NCBI RefSeq assembly: GCF_003789055.1
Contig: NZ_ML119084.1
Coordinates: forward strand, 248,001 to 312,000
Length of the DNA stretch: 64,000 bases
Reading direction: 5' to 3'
Source of the DNA: Histidinibacterium lentulum
Lineage (GTDB): Bacteria > Pseudomonadota > Alphaproteobacteria > Rhodobacterales > Rhodobacteraceae
Shown: positions 34,312 through 42,250 of the stretch, one piece after another
Numbering within the stretch: the stretch's first letter is position 1
How the letters are laid out: every line of letters starts with the position of its first letter
Program-made: the position numbers and the translations under genes
Notes under the pieces: model-generated
Seen by the model: only the letters and a program-made list of their open reading frames with translations
The model's database searches: none
Told to the model about the DNA's origin: nothing

Positions 34312-35331
34312 TCAGCTTTCGCCGGGGCCGTTGCAGGCGATGATCTCTTCCATCGTGTAGGTGGTGAAGCCGGGGATGGTCACCGAGACCGGCCATTCGG
34401 GGTCGAGGTTCGGGTTCTGCGCCGCCTCGATGTTGGCCATGCCCTCCTCGGTGTTGTTCGCCCAGATCTCGGGCTGGACGAGCACGATGCGATCCTCGGG
34501 CGGATTGCCCTCGAGGATGTCGAGGGCCACCGCCACGCCCGCTCCGCCGATGGAGCCGGGGTTGGTCACCGCGGCCCCGACGAGGCCGTCGACCGTGGCG
34601 AGCTGCTGGACGAAGCCCGCGTTGTCGGCGCCCACGATCGGCACCAGCGGGGTGCCAGACTCGAGGAAGGCGTCGACGATCACGTTGTCGATGCCGGAGG
34701 TCCAGACGCCGTCGAAGGGAATGCCCGTCGAGATGAAGTCGAGGATCTGCTGCTTGCCCTGGTCCTGCTGCCAGCCGGTGAAGACCTCGTGCACCACGTT
34801 GATGTCGGGGTGCTCCTCCAGCGCGCGCTGGAAGCCCGCGTTGCGGTCGTCGTCGGCGGCGGCACCGGCGGCGCCGCGCATGTAGACCACGTCACCCGAT
34901 CCGCCGAGTTCCTCGAAGAGCCACTTGGCGCCGATGTAGCCGTATTCCTCCTGGTTGTTGGAGACGACATAGGCGGCCTCCGCCCCCACGCCCTGGTCGA
35001 CGGCAACCACGACGATGTCGCGTTCGGCGGCTTCCTCGATGGCGGAGTTCAGCGCGTCGGGGCTGGCGGGGTTCAGCACGATGGCATCCACCCCGGCCTC
35101 GATCAGGTTGCGCAGATCCTCGAGCTGGCCCGCGGCATCGGTGTTGCGGTGGGCGATGTTCAGGCTCTCGACCATGCCGCTGTCGGCGGCCTGGGCCTTC
35201 ATCGCGCAGATCATCTCCTCGCGCCAGCCGTTGCCCTGGACGGTGTTGGAGATGCCCATGGTGTAGTCCTGGGCATGGGCCGTCCCGGCGACGAGCGCCA
35301 TCGCGGCGGCCGTATACAGAATGCGCTTCAT
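34312..35331 (-). CDS. Periplasmic sugar-binding protein of ABC transporter
   Basis: This 339-residue protein has a signal peptide (MKRILYTAAAMALVAGTAHA) and a ribose-type binding fold: QGNGWREEMICAMKAQ, VDAIVLNPASPDALN, VVVAVDQGVG and VGADNAGFVQQL. It feeds the two permeases and double ATPase downstream. It differs clearly from the binding protein at 20022, so the island imports at least two ligands or one ligand by two systems. It starts 36 bases after the isomerase stop. Confidence 0.92.
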   Translation of the reverse strand: MKRILYTAAAMALVAGTAHAQDYTMGISNTVQGNGWREEMICAMKAQAADSGMVESLNIAHRNTDAAGQLEDLRNLIEAGVDAIVLNPASPDALNSAIEEAAERDIVVVAVDQGVGAEAAYVVSNNQEEYGYIGAKWLFEELGGSGDVVYMRGAAGAAADDDRNAGFQRALEEHPDINVVHEVFTGWQQDQGKQQILDFISTGIPFDGVWTSGIDNVIVDAFLESGTPLVPIVGADNAGFVQQLATVDGLVGAAVTNPGSIGGAGVAVALDILEGNPPEDRIVLVQPEIWANNTEEGMANIEAAQNPNLDPEWPVSVTIPGFTTYTMEEIIACNGPGES

Positions 35332-35367
35332 TGATATCCTCCCTATGGATTGGTCTTCTCTAGCGCC

Positions 35368-36282
35368 TCACTTGACGTATGGAGCGAGGACATCCCGCGC
35401 GAGCAGGAAGCCCCGCATGACCTTTTCGTCCGATCCCTCGAACATCCGGTCCTCGTGCTCGATGATCATCGGCCCGTCGTAGCCGATCCGGTAGAGCCCG
35501 CCGAAGACCTCCGACCAGTCGACGTCCCCGAGGCCGCAGAGACGCGGAATCTGCCAGCCCATGCCGGCCGACATGATGCCGTTCTCGTAGAGACCGTCCC
35601 GGTCTATCTCGAGGTCCTTGGCATGGGCATGGGCGATCCTGGACCCGAATTCCTTGATGAACCGGGTCTGGTCGATCATCTGCCAGACGAGGTGCGAGGG
35701 ATCGTAGTTCATCCCCACGCCCTCCGGCCATTTGTCGAAGATGCGCCGCCAGGTCCTGGGCGAGTATGCGATGTTGTGTCCGCCCGGCCATTCGTCATGG
35801 CTGAAGATCATCGGGCAGTTCTCGAAGCAGAGCGTCACGCCATGATCGCGGGCATGGGCCACGATGTCGGGGAAAATCCGTTCCGCCCGCGCCCAGTTCT
35901 CGTCGAGATTGAGGTCGCGCTGGCCGCCCATGAAGGTGTTGACGACCGAGACGCCGAGCTTCGGCGCGGCTGCGATCACCAGCTTGAGGTGCGACAGCGA
36001 CGCCTCGCGCACCGCCTCGTCCTGATGCAGCGGGTTCGGGTAATAGCCGAGGCCGGATATCTCGATCCCCTTCCCCCCGAGCATGTCCCTGATCTCGCCG
36101 GCCTCTCCGTCGGAGAGGTTTTCGACGTCGATATGGCTGGTGCCGGCATAGCGCCGCTTCTCGCCGCCCGACCGCGGCCAGCAGGCGACCTCGAGCGCGG
36201 TCATGTCGGCGCTCGCCGTCCAGTCGGCGACCTGTTCCAGCGTCCAGTCCTCGAAGGGAACGGTCAGAAGGCCCAGTTTCAT
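35368..36282 (-). CDS. Sugar phosphate isomerase/epimerase family protein
   Basis: This 304-residue TIM-barrel protein belongs to the xylose-isomerase-like/AP-endonuclease-2 superfamily. The metal-binding residues appear in order: Glu in LCFENCPM, Asp and His in NYDPSHLVW, His in IAHAHAKDLEI and Glu in IIEHEDRMF. Members include inosose isomerases, 3-keto-sugar processing enzymes and hydroxypyruvate isomerases. Together with Gfo/Idh enzymes it commonly acts on keto-sugars, which is the likely context here. The ATG at 36282 begins MKLGLLTVPF, eight bases after the Gfo/Idh stop. Confidence 0.9.
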   Translation of the reverse strand: MKLGLLTVPFEDWTLEQVADWTASADMTALEVACWPRSGGEKRRYAGTSHIDVENLSDGEAGEIRDMLGGKGIEISGLGYYPNPLHQDEAVREASLSHLKLVIAAAPKLGVSVVNTFMGGQRDLNLDENWARAERIFPDIVAHARDHGVTLCFENCPMIFSHDEWPGGHNIAYSPRTWRRIFDKWPEGVGMNYDPSHLVWQMIDQTRFIKEFGSRIAHAHAKDLEIDRDGLYENGIMSAGMGWQIPRLCGLGDVDWSEVFGGLYRIGYDGPMIIEHEDRMFEGSDEKVMRGFLLARDVLAPYVK

Positions 36283-36290
36283 GTCGTCTC

Positions 36291-37439
36291 CTATCCGATC
36301 TTGACCCAGGACGAGGACTTCGCGCTTTCCAGCACGGCCTCGCAGAAGAGCATTTCGAAATGGCCGTCCTCGAAGGTGGCCCAGGTGGAGCCGGCCTGCC
36401 GTCCACCCGCGAGAACATCGCCGTAGACCTGCCGGAAGAGGGCGAAGAACGTGTCGGCGAAGCCCTCCACATGGCCCGGCGGCAGGCTCGCAGCGGCGGT
36501 GCCCGTGGCGTTCATCAGGCCGAAGTCGCGCTGCAGGATCTGGTTCGGCGCGTCGCGGTGCCCGATGAAGAGGTGGTCGGGCGTTTCCGAATACCACGAG
36601 GCGGAGGTATCGGACCCGGCGATGTCCCACAGGAGCGAGTTCTTGCGGCCGATGTTGACCTGGCTGATCGTTACCGTGCCGCGCGCGCCTGAGGGATAGC
36701 GCAGCAGGATCTGGGCGGTGTCGTCCGTTTCGATATGGGTGGGGATCGTCTCTCCCGCCGCGGCGGAGAAGGTGGCGACGGGACCGGCGGGGCGCCGGCG
36801 CTCCGGCAGGAAGGTTGTGAGTTCGGCCAGAACCTCGGCGGGCTTCTCGCCAAGGATGAAGCTGGTGAGGTCCACCCAATGGGTGCCGATGTCGCCCACC
36901 GCGCGCAGGGCGCCGCCCGCCTCGGGCAGGAGGCGCCAGTTCCAGTCGGTCTCCTTCGCCAGCCAGTCCTGGTGGTAATGGCCGGTGACGAAGCGGGTGC
37001 GGCCGATGCCGCCGTCGGCCACCATGCGGTGCGCGTGCTGGTTCAGCGGATAGAAGCGGATGTTGTAGCAGACGGCGGCGACCTTGCCGGCCTTGCGGGC
37101 GATCTCCACCATCTCGGCGGATTCGGCGGAGGTCATCGACAGGGGCTTTTCGCAGACGACGTGCTTGCCGCCCTCGAGGAGCGCCTTCACCTGCGCGTAA
37201 TGGGCGTGGTTTGGCGAGGTGACGTGGACGATATCGACAGAAGGGTCGGCGATGATCTCCTCGAGGCTGCCATAGGCCCTGGGCGCGCCCATGGCGCGGG
37301 CGCCTTCGGCCCCGCGCTCCGGGCTCGAGCCCAGCACGCCGCGCAGCTGCGCGCCGAGGCGGCGGATCGCCCAAGTGTGCACGCCGCCGATGAAACCGGT
37401 GCCGATGACGGCGACGCCGAGTTCGGACACATGCGCCAT
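36291..37439 (-). CDS. Gfo/Idh/MocA family oxidoreductase
   Basis: This 382-residue dehydrogenase has AVIGTGFIGGVHTWA, HVVCEKPLSMT and the catalytic histidine in DIGTHWVDLT, all canonical. GGGAGGTAAC gives a near-ideal ribosome site for the ATG at 37439, rejecting the longer frame. It is the most complete of four Gfo/Idh proteins in the operon. Its direct partner is the isomerase gene that follows; such pairs often oxidise a sugar at C3 and then process the keto product. Confidence 0.93.
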   Translation of the reverse strand: MAHVSELGVAVIGTGFIGGVHTWAIRRLGAQLRGVLGSSPERGAEGARAMGAPRAYGSLEEIIADPSVDIVHVTSPNHAHYAQVKALLEGGKHVVCEKPLSMTSAESAEMVEIARKAGKVAAVCYNIRFYPLNQHAHRMVADGGIGRTRFVTGHYHQDWLAKETDWNWRLLPEAGGALRAVGDIGTHWVDLTSFILGEKPAEVLAELTTFLPERRRPAGPVATFSAAAGETIPTHIETDDTAQILLRYPSGARGTVTISQVNIGRKNSLLWDIAGSDTSASWYSETPDHLFIGHRDAPNQILQRDFGLMNATGTAAASLPPGHVEGFADTFFALFRQVYGDVLAGGRQAGSTWATFEDGHFEMLFCEAVLESAKSSSWVKIG

Positions 37440-37483
37440 GTTACCTCCCTTGCCCCGTACCCGGGATCTTCTGCCGACCACAC

Positions 37484-38212
37484 TCAGACAACCGAATAGC
37501 CCCCGTCAACGGCGATACAGGTCCCGGTCAGGAAAGCGGAGGCGTCTGACGCGAGGAAAAGCGCGGTCCCGACGATGTCCTCGGGCTCGCCCCAGCGGGC
37601 GGCGGGAGTCCGGGCGGTGACGCTGGCCACATGGTCGGGCGACTGGCGGGACCGGGCGGATTGCTCTGTCACGATGAAGCCGGGGGCGATGGCGTTCACG
37701 CGGATGCCATCGGGCGCCCAGGCGATGGCGAGCGACCTGGTGAGCTGCTCGACGGCGGCCTTGGAGGCGCCGTAGGCCGGGTTCTGCGGGCTGCCGAAAC
37801 GGGCGTACATCGAGGCGAGGTTGACGATGCGGCCGCGGCGCGCGGCCAGCGCGGGCCGGAGCGCGGCGGCGGTGCGGAAGCTGCCGGTGAGGTTGATGTC
37901 CACCACCGTGGAGAAGAAGTCCGGGGCCATCTCCTCGCCGCGCCGGGTGATGGCGGCGCAGTTCACCAGTACGTCGAGTTCGGGGAAACCGGCGGCCAGC
38001 GCCTCCACCGCCGGCGTGTCGCGCACGTCGAGGCGGCGGTAGGGAAAGCGGTCGCGATCCGCCTCGGCGGGCGCGTCCTCGGCGCCGGTGATGGTGACGG
38101 AGGCGCCGGCGTCCTGGAAGGCGCGGGCGATGGCGGCGCCGATGCCGGCCCGGCTTGCGCCGATCACCAGCACCTCGGACCCCGAAAAATCGAAGTGCGC
38201 GGTTGCGGTCAT
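37484..38212 (-). CDS. SDR family oxidoreductase
   Basis: This 242-residue dehydrogenase has a variant nucleotide motif VIGASRAGIG, the catalytic YGASK and the C-terminal LTGTCIAVDGG. ASMYARFG carries the active serine. GGAGGAGAC gives a strong ribosome site before the ATG at 38212. The gene follows the RpiR regulator by 54 bases, the largest gap within this part of the operon, where an internal promoter would fit. Its role is presumably oxidation of a sugar or sugar acid. Confidence 0.91.
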   Translation of the reverse strand: MTATAHFDFSGSEVLVIGASRAGIGAAIARAFQDAGASVTITGAEDAPAEADRDRFPYRRLDVRDTPAVEALAAGFPELDVLVNCAAITRRGEEMAPDFFSTVVDINLTGSFRTAAALRPALAARRGRIVNLASMYARFGSPQNPAYGASKAAVEQLTRSLAIAWAPDGIRVNAIAPGFIVTEQSARSRQSPDHVASVTARTPAARWGEPEDIVGTALFLASDASAFLTGTCIAVDGGYSVV

Positions 38213-38266
38213 GTCTCCTCCTGCGCCCGATCCTGAGCCGGACCCGACCCCGATGCAACAGGATTT

Positions 38267-39133
38267 TCAGTCGGTGGACTTTTGGTTAATCGCATCCGTT
38301 CCCAGCCTGCGGCCGAGGCTGACGATCAGCGATTGCGTGACGACGAGGGCAGGCACCTGGCTGCGGAAATGCCCGAGACGGGCCTCGGGCACATAGACGA
38401 CATGGGTGGCGAGCGGCGCCACGGGGCTGAGCTCGTTGTCGGTGATGGCGATGACGGGGTGCCCGGCCTCCGCCGCGCGGCGGGCGGTTTCCACGGTCTC
38501 GGGCGTGTAGTCGTCGAAGGTCAGGACGAGGGCCGCGTCGCCCGGCCCCATGGCGGCGACCTGTTCGGCGCGCATGGCGCCGAGATTGTCGAGGAGATGC
38601 GCGCGTTTGCCCACCCCGGCAAGACCGTAGAGCGCATAGGCGCCGATCCCGAACGCCCCGCGCGCGGCGGCGACATGGACGGCGGGAGCCTCGGCCAGGG
38701 TCGCGACACAGGCGGAGAGCGCGGCGCGGTCGAGCGTCTCCTCTATGCGGACGAGGGAGGTCACCGCGGCCTCGACGAAGCGCGTGAAGACCCGGTCGGG
38801 ACTGTCGAGATCCGAATCGGCGAGGGGCGCGGCACCTCGGTCCGTCAGGGCGCCCACCCGCTCGGCAAAGCCGGGACGCGGGCCGAGCAGGCGCTCGCGG
38901 AACACGGCCTGGAGGTCGGCAAATCCGGCAAACCCCATCTCCTTGGCGAAGCGGGTGACGGTGACGGGCGGCACCTCTGCGGCGCGGGCGAGCGCGGCGA
39001 TGCCGCTGACGGCGACCTCCTCGGGATGGTTGAGGCAGAATTGCGCGACCTGTGCGAGGCGCGGGCTGAGCCCGCCCTGCCGGGCCTTCAGCGCCGCGCG
39101 CAGGGCCTCGTAGTCGGCGGGCGGCGCTGTCAT
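38267..39133 (-). CDS. MurR/RpiR family transcriptional regulator
   Basis: This 288-residue regulator has an N-terminal RpiR helix-turn-helix (SGIAALARAAEVPPVTVTRF, then FAGFADLQAVF) and a C-terminal SIS sugar-phosphate-binding domain (VHVAAARGAFGIGAYALYGL and LVLTFDDYTPETVETA). Such proteins sense phosphorylated sugars. It overlaps the upstream SDR (ATGA) and probably controls the leftward operon, while LacI controls the divergent pair at the other edge of the island. Confidence 0.93.
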   Translation of the reverse strand: MTAPPADYEALRAALKARQGGLSPRLAQVAQFCLNHPEEVAVSGIAALARAAEVPPVTVTRFAKEMGFAGFADLQAVFRERLLGPRPGFAERVGALTDRGAAPLADSDLDSPDRVFTRFVEAAVTSLVRIEETLDRAALSACVATLAEAPAVHVAAARGAFGIGAYALYGLAGVGKRAHLLDNLGAMRAEQVAAMGPGDAALVLTFDDYTPETVETARRAAEAGHPVIAITDNELSPVAPLATHVVYVPEARLGHFRSQVPALVVTQSLIVSLGRRLGTDAINQKSTD

Positions 39134-39909
39134 GGCGGCGAGCCCGCCACCCAGTATTCCAGGTCGAGCGCCATGCCCGTCATCGGCCGCGACGCGTCGG
39201 ACAGAAGCCAGACCGCCAGCCGCCCCGCCTCGCCGGCCTCCACCAGGCGGCCCGCGGGCCGGGTCGCGGCGGCTTCGGCCAGCCAGTCCGGCCCCTTGCC
39301 CAGGACGACGGACTGCATGTGGTGCTCGGCCTCGGTGGCGACCCAGCCGAGGTTGATTCCGTTCACACGGATCAGGTCGGCCATGTGCGCATTGGCGGCG
39401 TTCTTCGTCAGGGTGGAGAGCGCGCCCTTGCTGCCCGAATAGACCGCGAGATCGGGCAGCCCCACATGGGCGTTGACCGACAGGATGTTGACGATCGAGC
39501 CCGCCGCGCCGCGCGCGCGCATGTCGCGCACGGCCTCCTGCATCAGGAAGAAGGGCGCGCGACCGTTGACCGCGAAGAGGTGATCCCAGGTCTCGGGCAT
39601 GGCGTCGGCCAGACCGGCCCGGGTGGTCAGGCCCGCCGCGTTCACCAGCCCGTCGATCCGGCCGAAGCGAGCGCGGGCATCGGCCGCGACCCGGGCGGGG
39701 GCGGCGGCGTCCGACAGATCGGCAACGACGGTCGCGATCTCCGCGCCGAGGGCGGAAAGTTCTGCAGCCACGCCGGACAGTCCGGCGTCGTCGATATCCG
39801 TCAGGCAGAGGCGTCCGCCGGCCCGTGCCGCTTCTGCCGCGATCGCTGCGCCGATACCGCTGGCCGCGCCGGTGATCACCACCGCGCGGCCGTCGAGACG
39901 TACTTCCAT
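39130..39909 (-). CDS. SDR family oxidoreductase
   Basis: This 259-residue dehydrogenase has TGAASGIGAAIA, serine in ILSVNAHVG, YSGSK and a modified end (MTGMALDLEYW) where most SDRs have VDGG. The Asp in LCLTDIDDAG suggests NAD use. It is the first gene of the leftward island transcript and is coupled to the RpiR regulator. The upstream 58 bases to the DUF411 gene contain GGAGGACGC as ribosome site but no obvious promoter, so transcription may begin farther upstream. Confidence 0.9.
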   Translation of the reverse strand: MEVRLDGRAVVITGAASGIGAAIAAEAARAGGRLCLTDIDDAGLSGVAAELSALGAEIATVVADLSDAAAPARVAADARARFGRIDGLVNAAGLTTRAGLADAMPETWDHLFAVNGRAPFFLMQEAVRDMRARGAAGSIVNILSVNAHVGLPDLAVYSGSKGALSTLTKNAANAHMADLIRVNGINLGWVATEAEHHMQSVVLGKGPDWLAEAAATRPAGRLVEAGEAGRLAVWLLSDASRPMTGMALDLEYWVAGSPP

Positions 39910-39967
39910 GGCGTCCTCCCTCGGCCCCGATTTGGAGCGGCAGGGCGGCGGCGGGTCAAGGGGCGCG

Positions 39968-40441
39968 TCAGGCGGCGGCGTAACTCGCGAAGACCGAGGA
40001 CGTGCCGCCAGGGCCGATCAGCACGACCTCATAGGCGTCGCGCCGGTCCTCGGGCCCCATGCCGGGAGAGCCGAAAGGCATCCCCGGAACGCTGAGACCG
40101 ATGGCCTGGGGGCGCTCGGCCAGCAGGCGGCGGATGTCCGCGGGCGGAACGTGGCCCTCGATGGCGTAACCGTCGATCAGCCCGGTATGACAGGAGACCA
40201 GCGCCCGGGGAATGCGCGCCTCGAGCTTGCGGCGCATCATCTCGGCGGGGGGCACCTCTTCGATCGTGATCGCGAAGCCGTCCTCGCGCAGGATCGCCAC
40301 CCAGGCGTCGCAGCAGCCGCAGTTCGGGTCCTTCAGCACATGCATCGGCGGGAGCGCCGGCGCCGCGACGGCGCCCAGCGGAAGCGCCGCGGCGGAGGCG
40401 GCGAGGCCGAGAAGCAGGCTGCGGCGGCGGATGGCGGTCAT
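39968..40441 (-). CDS. DUF411 metal-binding protein
   Basis: This 157-residue exported protein has a twin-arginine-like signal (RRRSLLLGLAASAAALPLG) and the DUF411 motifs DPNCGCCDAW, SCHTGLIDGYAIEGHVP and LSVPGMPFGSPGM. Members are linked to copper and other metal handling, often near copper-resistance genes; none is seen here. The conserved Cys-rich motif and His residues predict metal binding in the periplasm. The start at 40441 is chosen because it gives the signal peptide directly. Confidence 0.9.
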   Translation of the reverse strand: MTAIRRRSLLLGLAASAAALPLGAVAAPALPPMHVLKDPNCGCCDAWVAILREDGFAITIEEVPPAEMMRRKLEARIPRALVSCHTGLIDGYAIEGHVPPADIRRLLAERPQAIGLSVPGMPFGSPGMGPEDRRDAYEVVLIGPGGTSSVFASYAAA

Positions 40442-40714
40442 CGGCAAGGGTCCTTCCCGGAGCAGAGGATCGGGGGCGAGACTACAGGACAGGTCGGCTC
40501 CAGGCAAACGACGGCAGCGGCCGGAGGATCGCCGCAGACCCTGCCGGACCTGCGATGCCGGCCACGTTGCTTCGCATCGAGGAAGGCTCGTCGGCTTGCG
40601 CCAGTCCCTCCTCGCGGGCCTGCCTTGCCACTCGCGCACCGGATCCGGCGACGAGGATCAACGACGCTCGGCAAGGACCGGCGTCGGCTCATCGAGGCGG
40701 ATCACGGGGGAGTA
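40442..40714. other. Intergenic region, nothing clear
   Basis: These 273 bases lie between the DUF411 gene and the tRNA, both leftward. The sequence should contain the DUF411 promoter. I see no clear promoter, and the open frames that cross it look like composition artefacts. Confidence 0.45.
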
Positions 40715-40791
40715 TGGCGCGCTGGGGAGGATTCGAACCCCCGACCCCCTGATTCGTAGTCAGGTACTCTATCCAACTGAGCTACCAGCGC
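40715..40791 (-). tRNA. tRNA-Arg (anticodon ACG)
   Basis: The minus strand folds as a cloverleaf. Acceptor GCGCTGG (40791-40785) pairs with CCAGCGC (40725-40719). The anticodon arm CCTGA-CTACGAA-TCAGG gives anticodon ACG, and the T arm contains TTCGAAT. The CCA end is encoded (40717-40715), after discriminator G. A34 would be edited to inosine to read CGU, CGC and CGA arginine codons. Confidence 0.95.
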
Positions 40792-40840
40792 GCGGGTGAG
40801 GCGGATGTATCGCCCGGGGATCGGGGATGCAAGGGGGCTG

Positions 40841-42229
40841 TCAGGCGGCGAGGCTCGCGTGATCCTTGGGAAGGCGGATCATGAACTGGGTCCCTCCCGG
40901 CCCGGTGTGGCGCAGGTCGAGCACCCCGCCGTGGCCGCGGATCAGCTCCTGCGAGATCACGAGGCCCAGGCCCGAGCCGCCCTTGCGCGCCCCGCCCTGG
41001 AACGGCTTGAAGAGATGCTCCTGCGCGCGCGGCGGCAGGCCGGGGCCGGTGTCGGTCACGGTGATCCACCAGGCGTCGTCATCCTCTCCGGCGGAGAGGC
41101 AGATCTCGCCGGGCTCCCCCGTGGCGACGATGGCCTGCCGCGCGTTCCGCACGAGGTTCGACAGAACGCGGTAGAGCTGCTCGGGATCGGCGCGCAGCGT
41201 AAAGGTCGCGGGAATGTCCTCGGAAAAGCTGAGGTCGTGCTCCCCCGCCGCGAGACGTTCGCTGTCGATCACGTCGGACACGAACTGGGCGAGGTTCACC
41301 CGACTCATTGCCGGTGTCGGCTCCTCGACCCGGCCGAAAGCCAGGGTGGTCTCGCAGAGGGTCACGGCACGGGTGATGGAATTGACGAGCTTCGGGGCCA
41401 TGCGTTTGACCAGCGGGTCGTCGGAATCCTCCAGCCTGTCGGTGAAGAGCTGCGCGGAGGTGAGGATGTTGCGCAGGTCGTGGCTGATCTTCGAGACGGC
41501 GACACCGAGCTGCGCCAACCGGTCCTTCTGGCGCAGGGCCGCGGTCAGCTCCGTCTGCATGGAGGCGAGCGCGTCCTCCGCCTCGCGCAGCTCGCGAACG
41601 CCCGCGGTCGGGGTGATGATGCGGCGCGCGTCCTCGGGCGCCTCGGCGTAGCGCTGCATGGAGGCCACCACCGTCTTGATCGGTTTCACGAGGATCGCCC
41701 GCACCGCGAAGAAGAGCAGCGCGGCGGTCAGCGACGAAATGATCGCCGAGAGGGCGAGGATGCGCAGCCCGTAGTCGATCATGGCCGTCCGCAGCGGGGC
41801 CGAATCGAGCGTCACCTCGATCAGTTCGCCGCCTTCCCGCACCGGCTCGCCGATCACGCGGATGATGCGCTGCTGCGAATCCAGCAGGCGCATCATGGCG
41901 TCGCGGATGAGGACCCAGCCGCTCGCGTCACGCAGATCGTAGGTGGCGTCGATGTGGCCCGGGATCGGCGAGGACAGGATCAGCTGGCGCACCTCGTCGC
42001 GCCGGAGCACCACGTTGAGCACGTCGGCATTGTCGAGAAGCTCTCTCTCGAGTTCGGGCGAGAGCATGTCGTCGGCGAGGAGTGCGAGGGAGGCGAGCTG
42101 CGCCCGCTCCAGCCGCTGGAGCAGGTAATCCTCGCGGAAGCGCGCCACCGACGGAACGAAGATCAGCACCTCCGCCAGCATGACGAAGAGCACCGTCAGG
42201 ATCAGGAACCGCCCGCTCAGCGAGTTCAC
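40841..42229 (-). CDS. Sensor histidine kinase
   Basis: This 462-residue membrane kinase has two helices (about 8-28 and 155-178) flanking a periplasmic sensor region. A HAMP-like linker follows, then His250 in SKISHDLRN, an N box RVLSNLVRNARQAI, G1 DTGPGLP and G2 GGSGLGLVIS. It autophosphorylates and passes phosphate to a response regulator. No regulator gene is adjacent, so it is an orphan. A flavoprotein gene ends 21 bases upstream on the same strand. The signal sensed is unknown. Confidence 0.93.
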   Translation of the reverse strand: MNSLSGRFLILTVLFVMLAEVLIFVPSVARFREDYLLQRLERAQLASLALLADDMLSPELERELLDNADVLNVVLRRDEVRQLILSSPIPGHIDATYDLRDASGWVLIRDAMMRLLDSQQRIIRVIGEPVREGGELIEVTLDSAPLRTAMIDYGLRILALSAIISSLTAALLFFAVRAILVKPIKTVVASMQRYAEAPEDARRIITPTAGVRELREAEDALASMQTELTAALRQKDRLAQLGVAVSKISHDLRNILTSAQLFTDRLEDSDDPLVKRMAPKLVNSITRAVTLCETTLAFGRVEEPTPAMSRVNLAQFVSDVIDSERLAAGEHDLSFSEDIPATFTLRADPEQLYRVLSNLVRNARQAIVATGEPGEICLSAGEDDDAWWITVTDTGPGLPPRAQEHLFKPFQGGARKGGSGLGLVISQELIRGHGGVLDLRHTGPGGTQFMIRLPKDHASLAA

Positions 42230-42250
42230 AGGGTCAGGCCTCCCCGGGTG

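Noticed and set aside
40715-40791. tRNA-Arg as an attachment site for the sugar island ending at 39.9 kb
   Set aside because: No integrase, no repeated tRNA fragment near 17.2 kb and an intervening DUF411 gene. Proximity alone is not enough.
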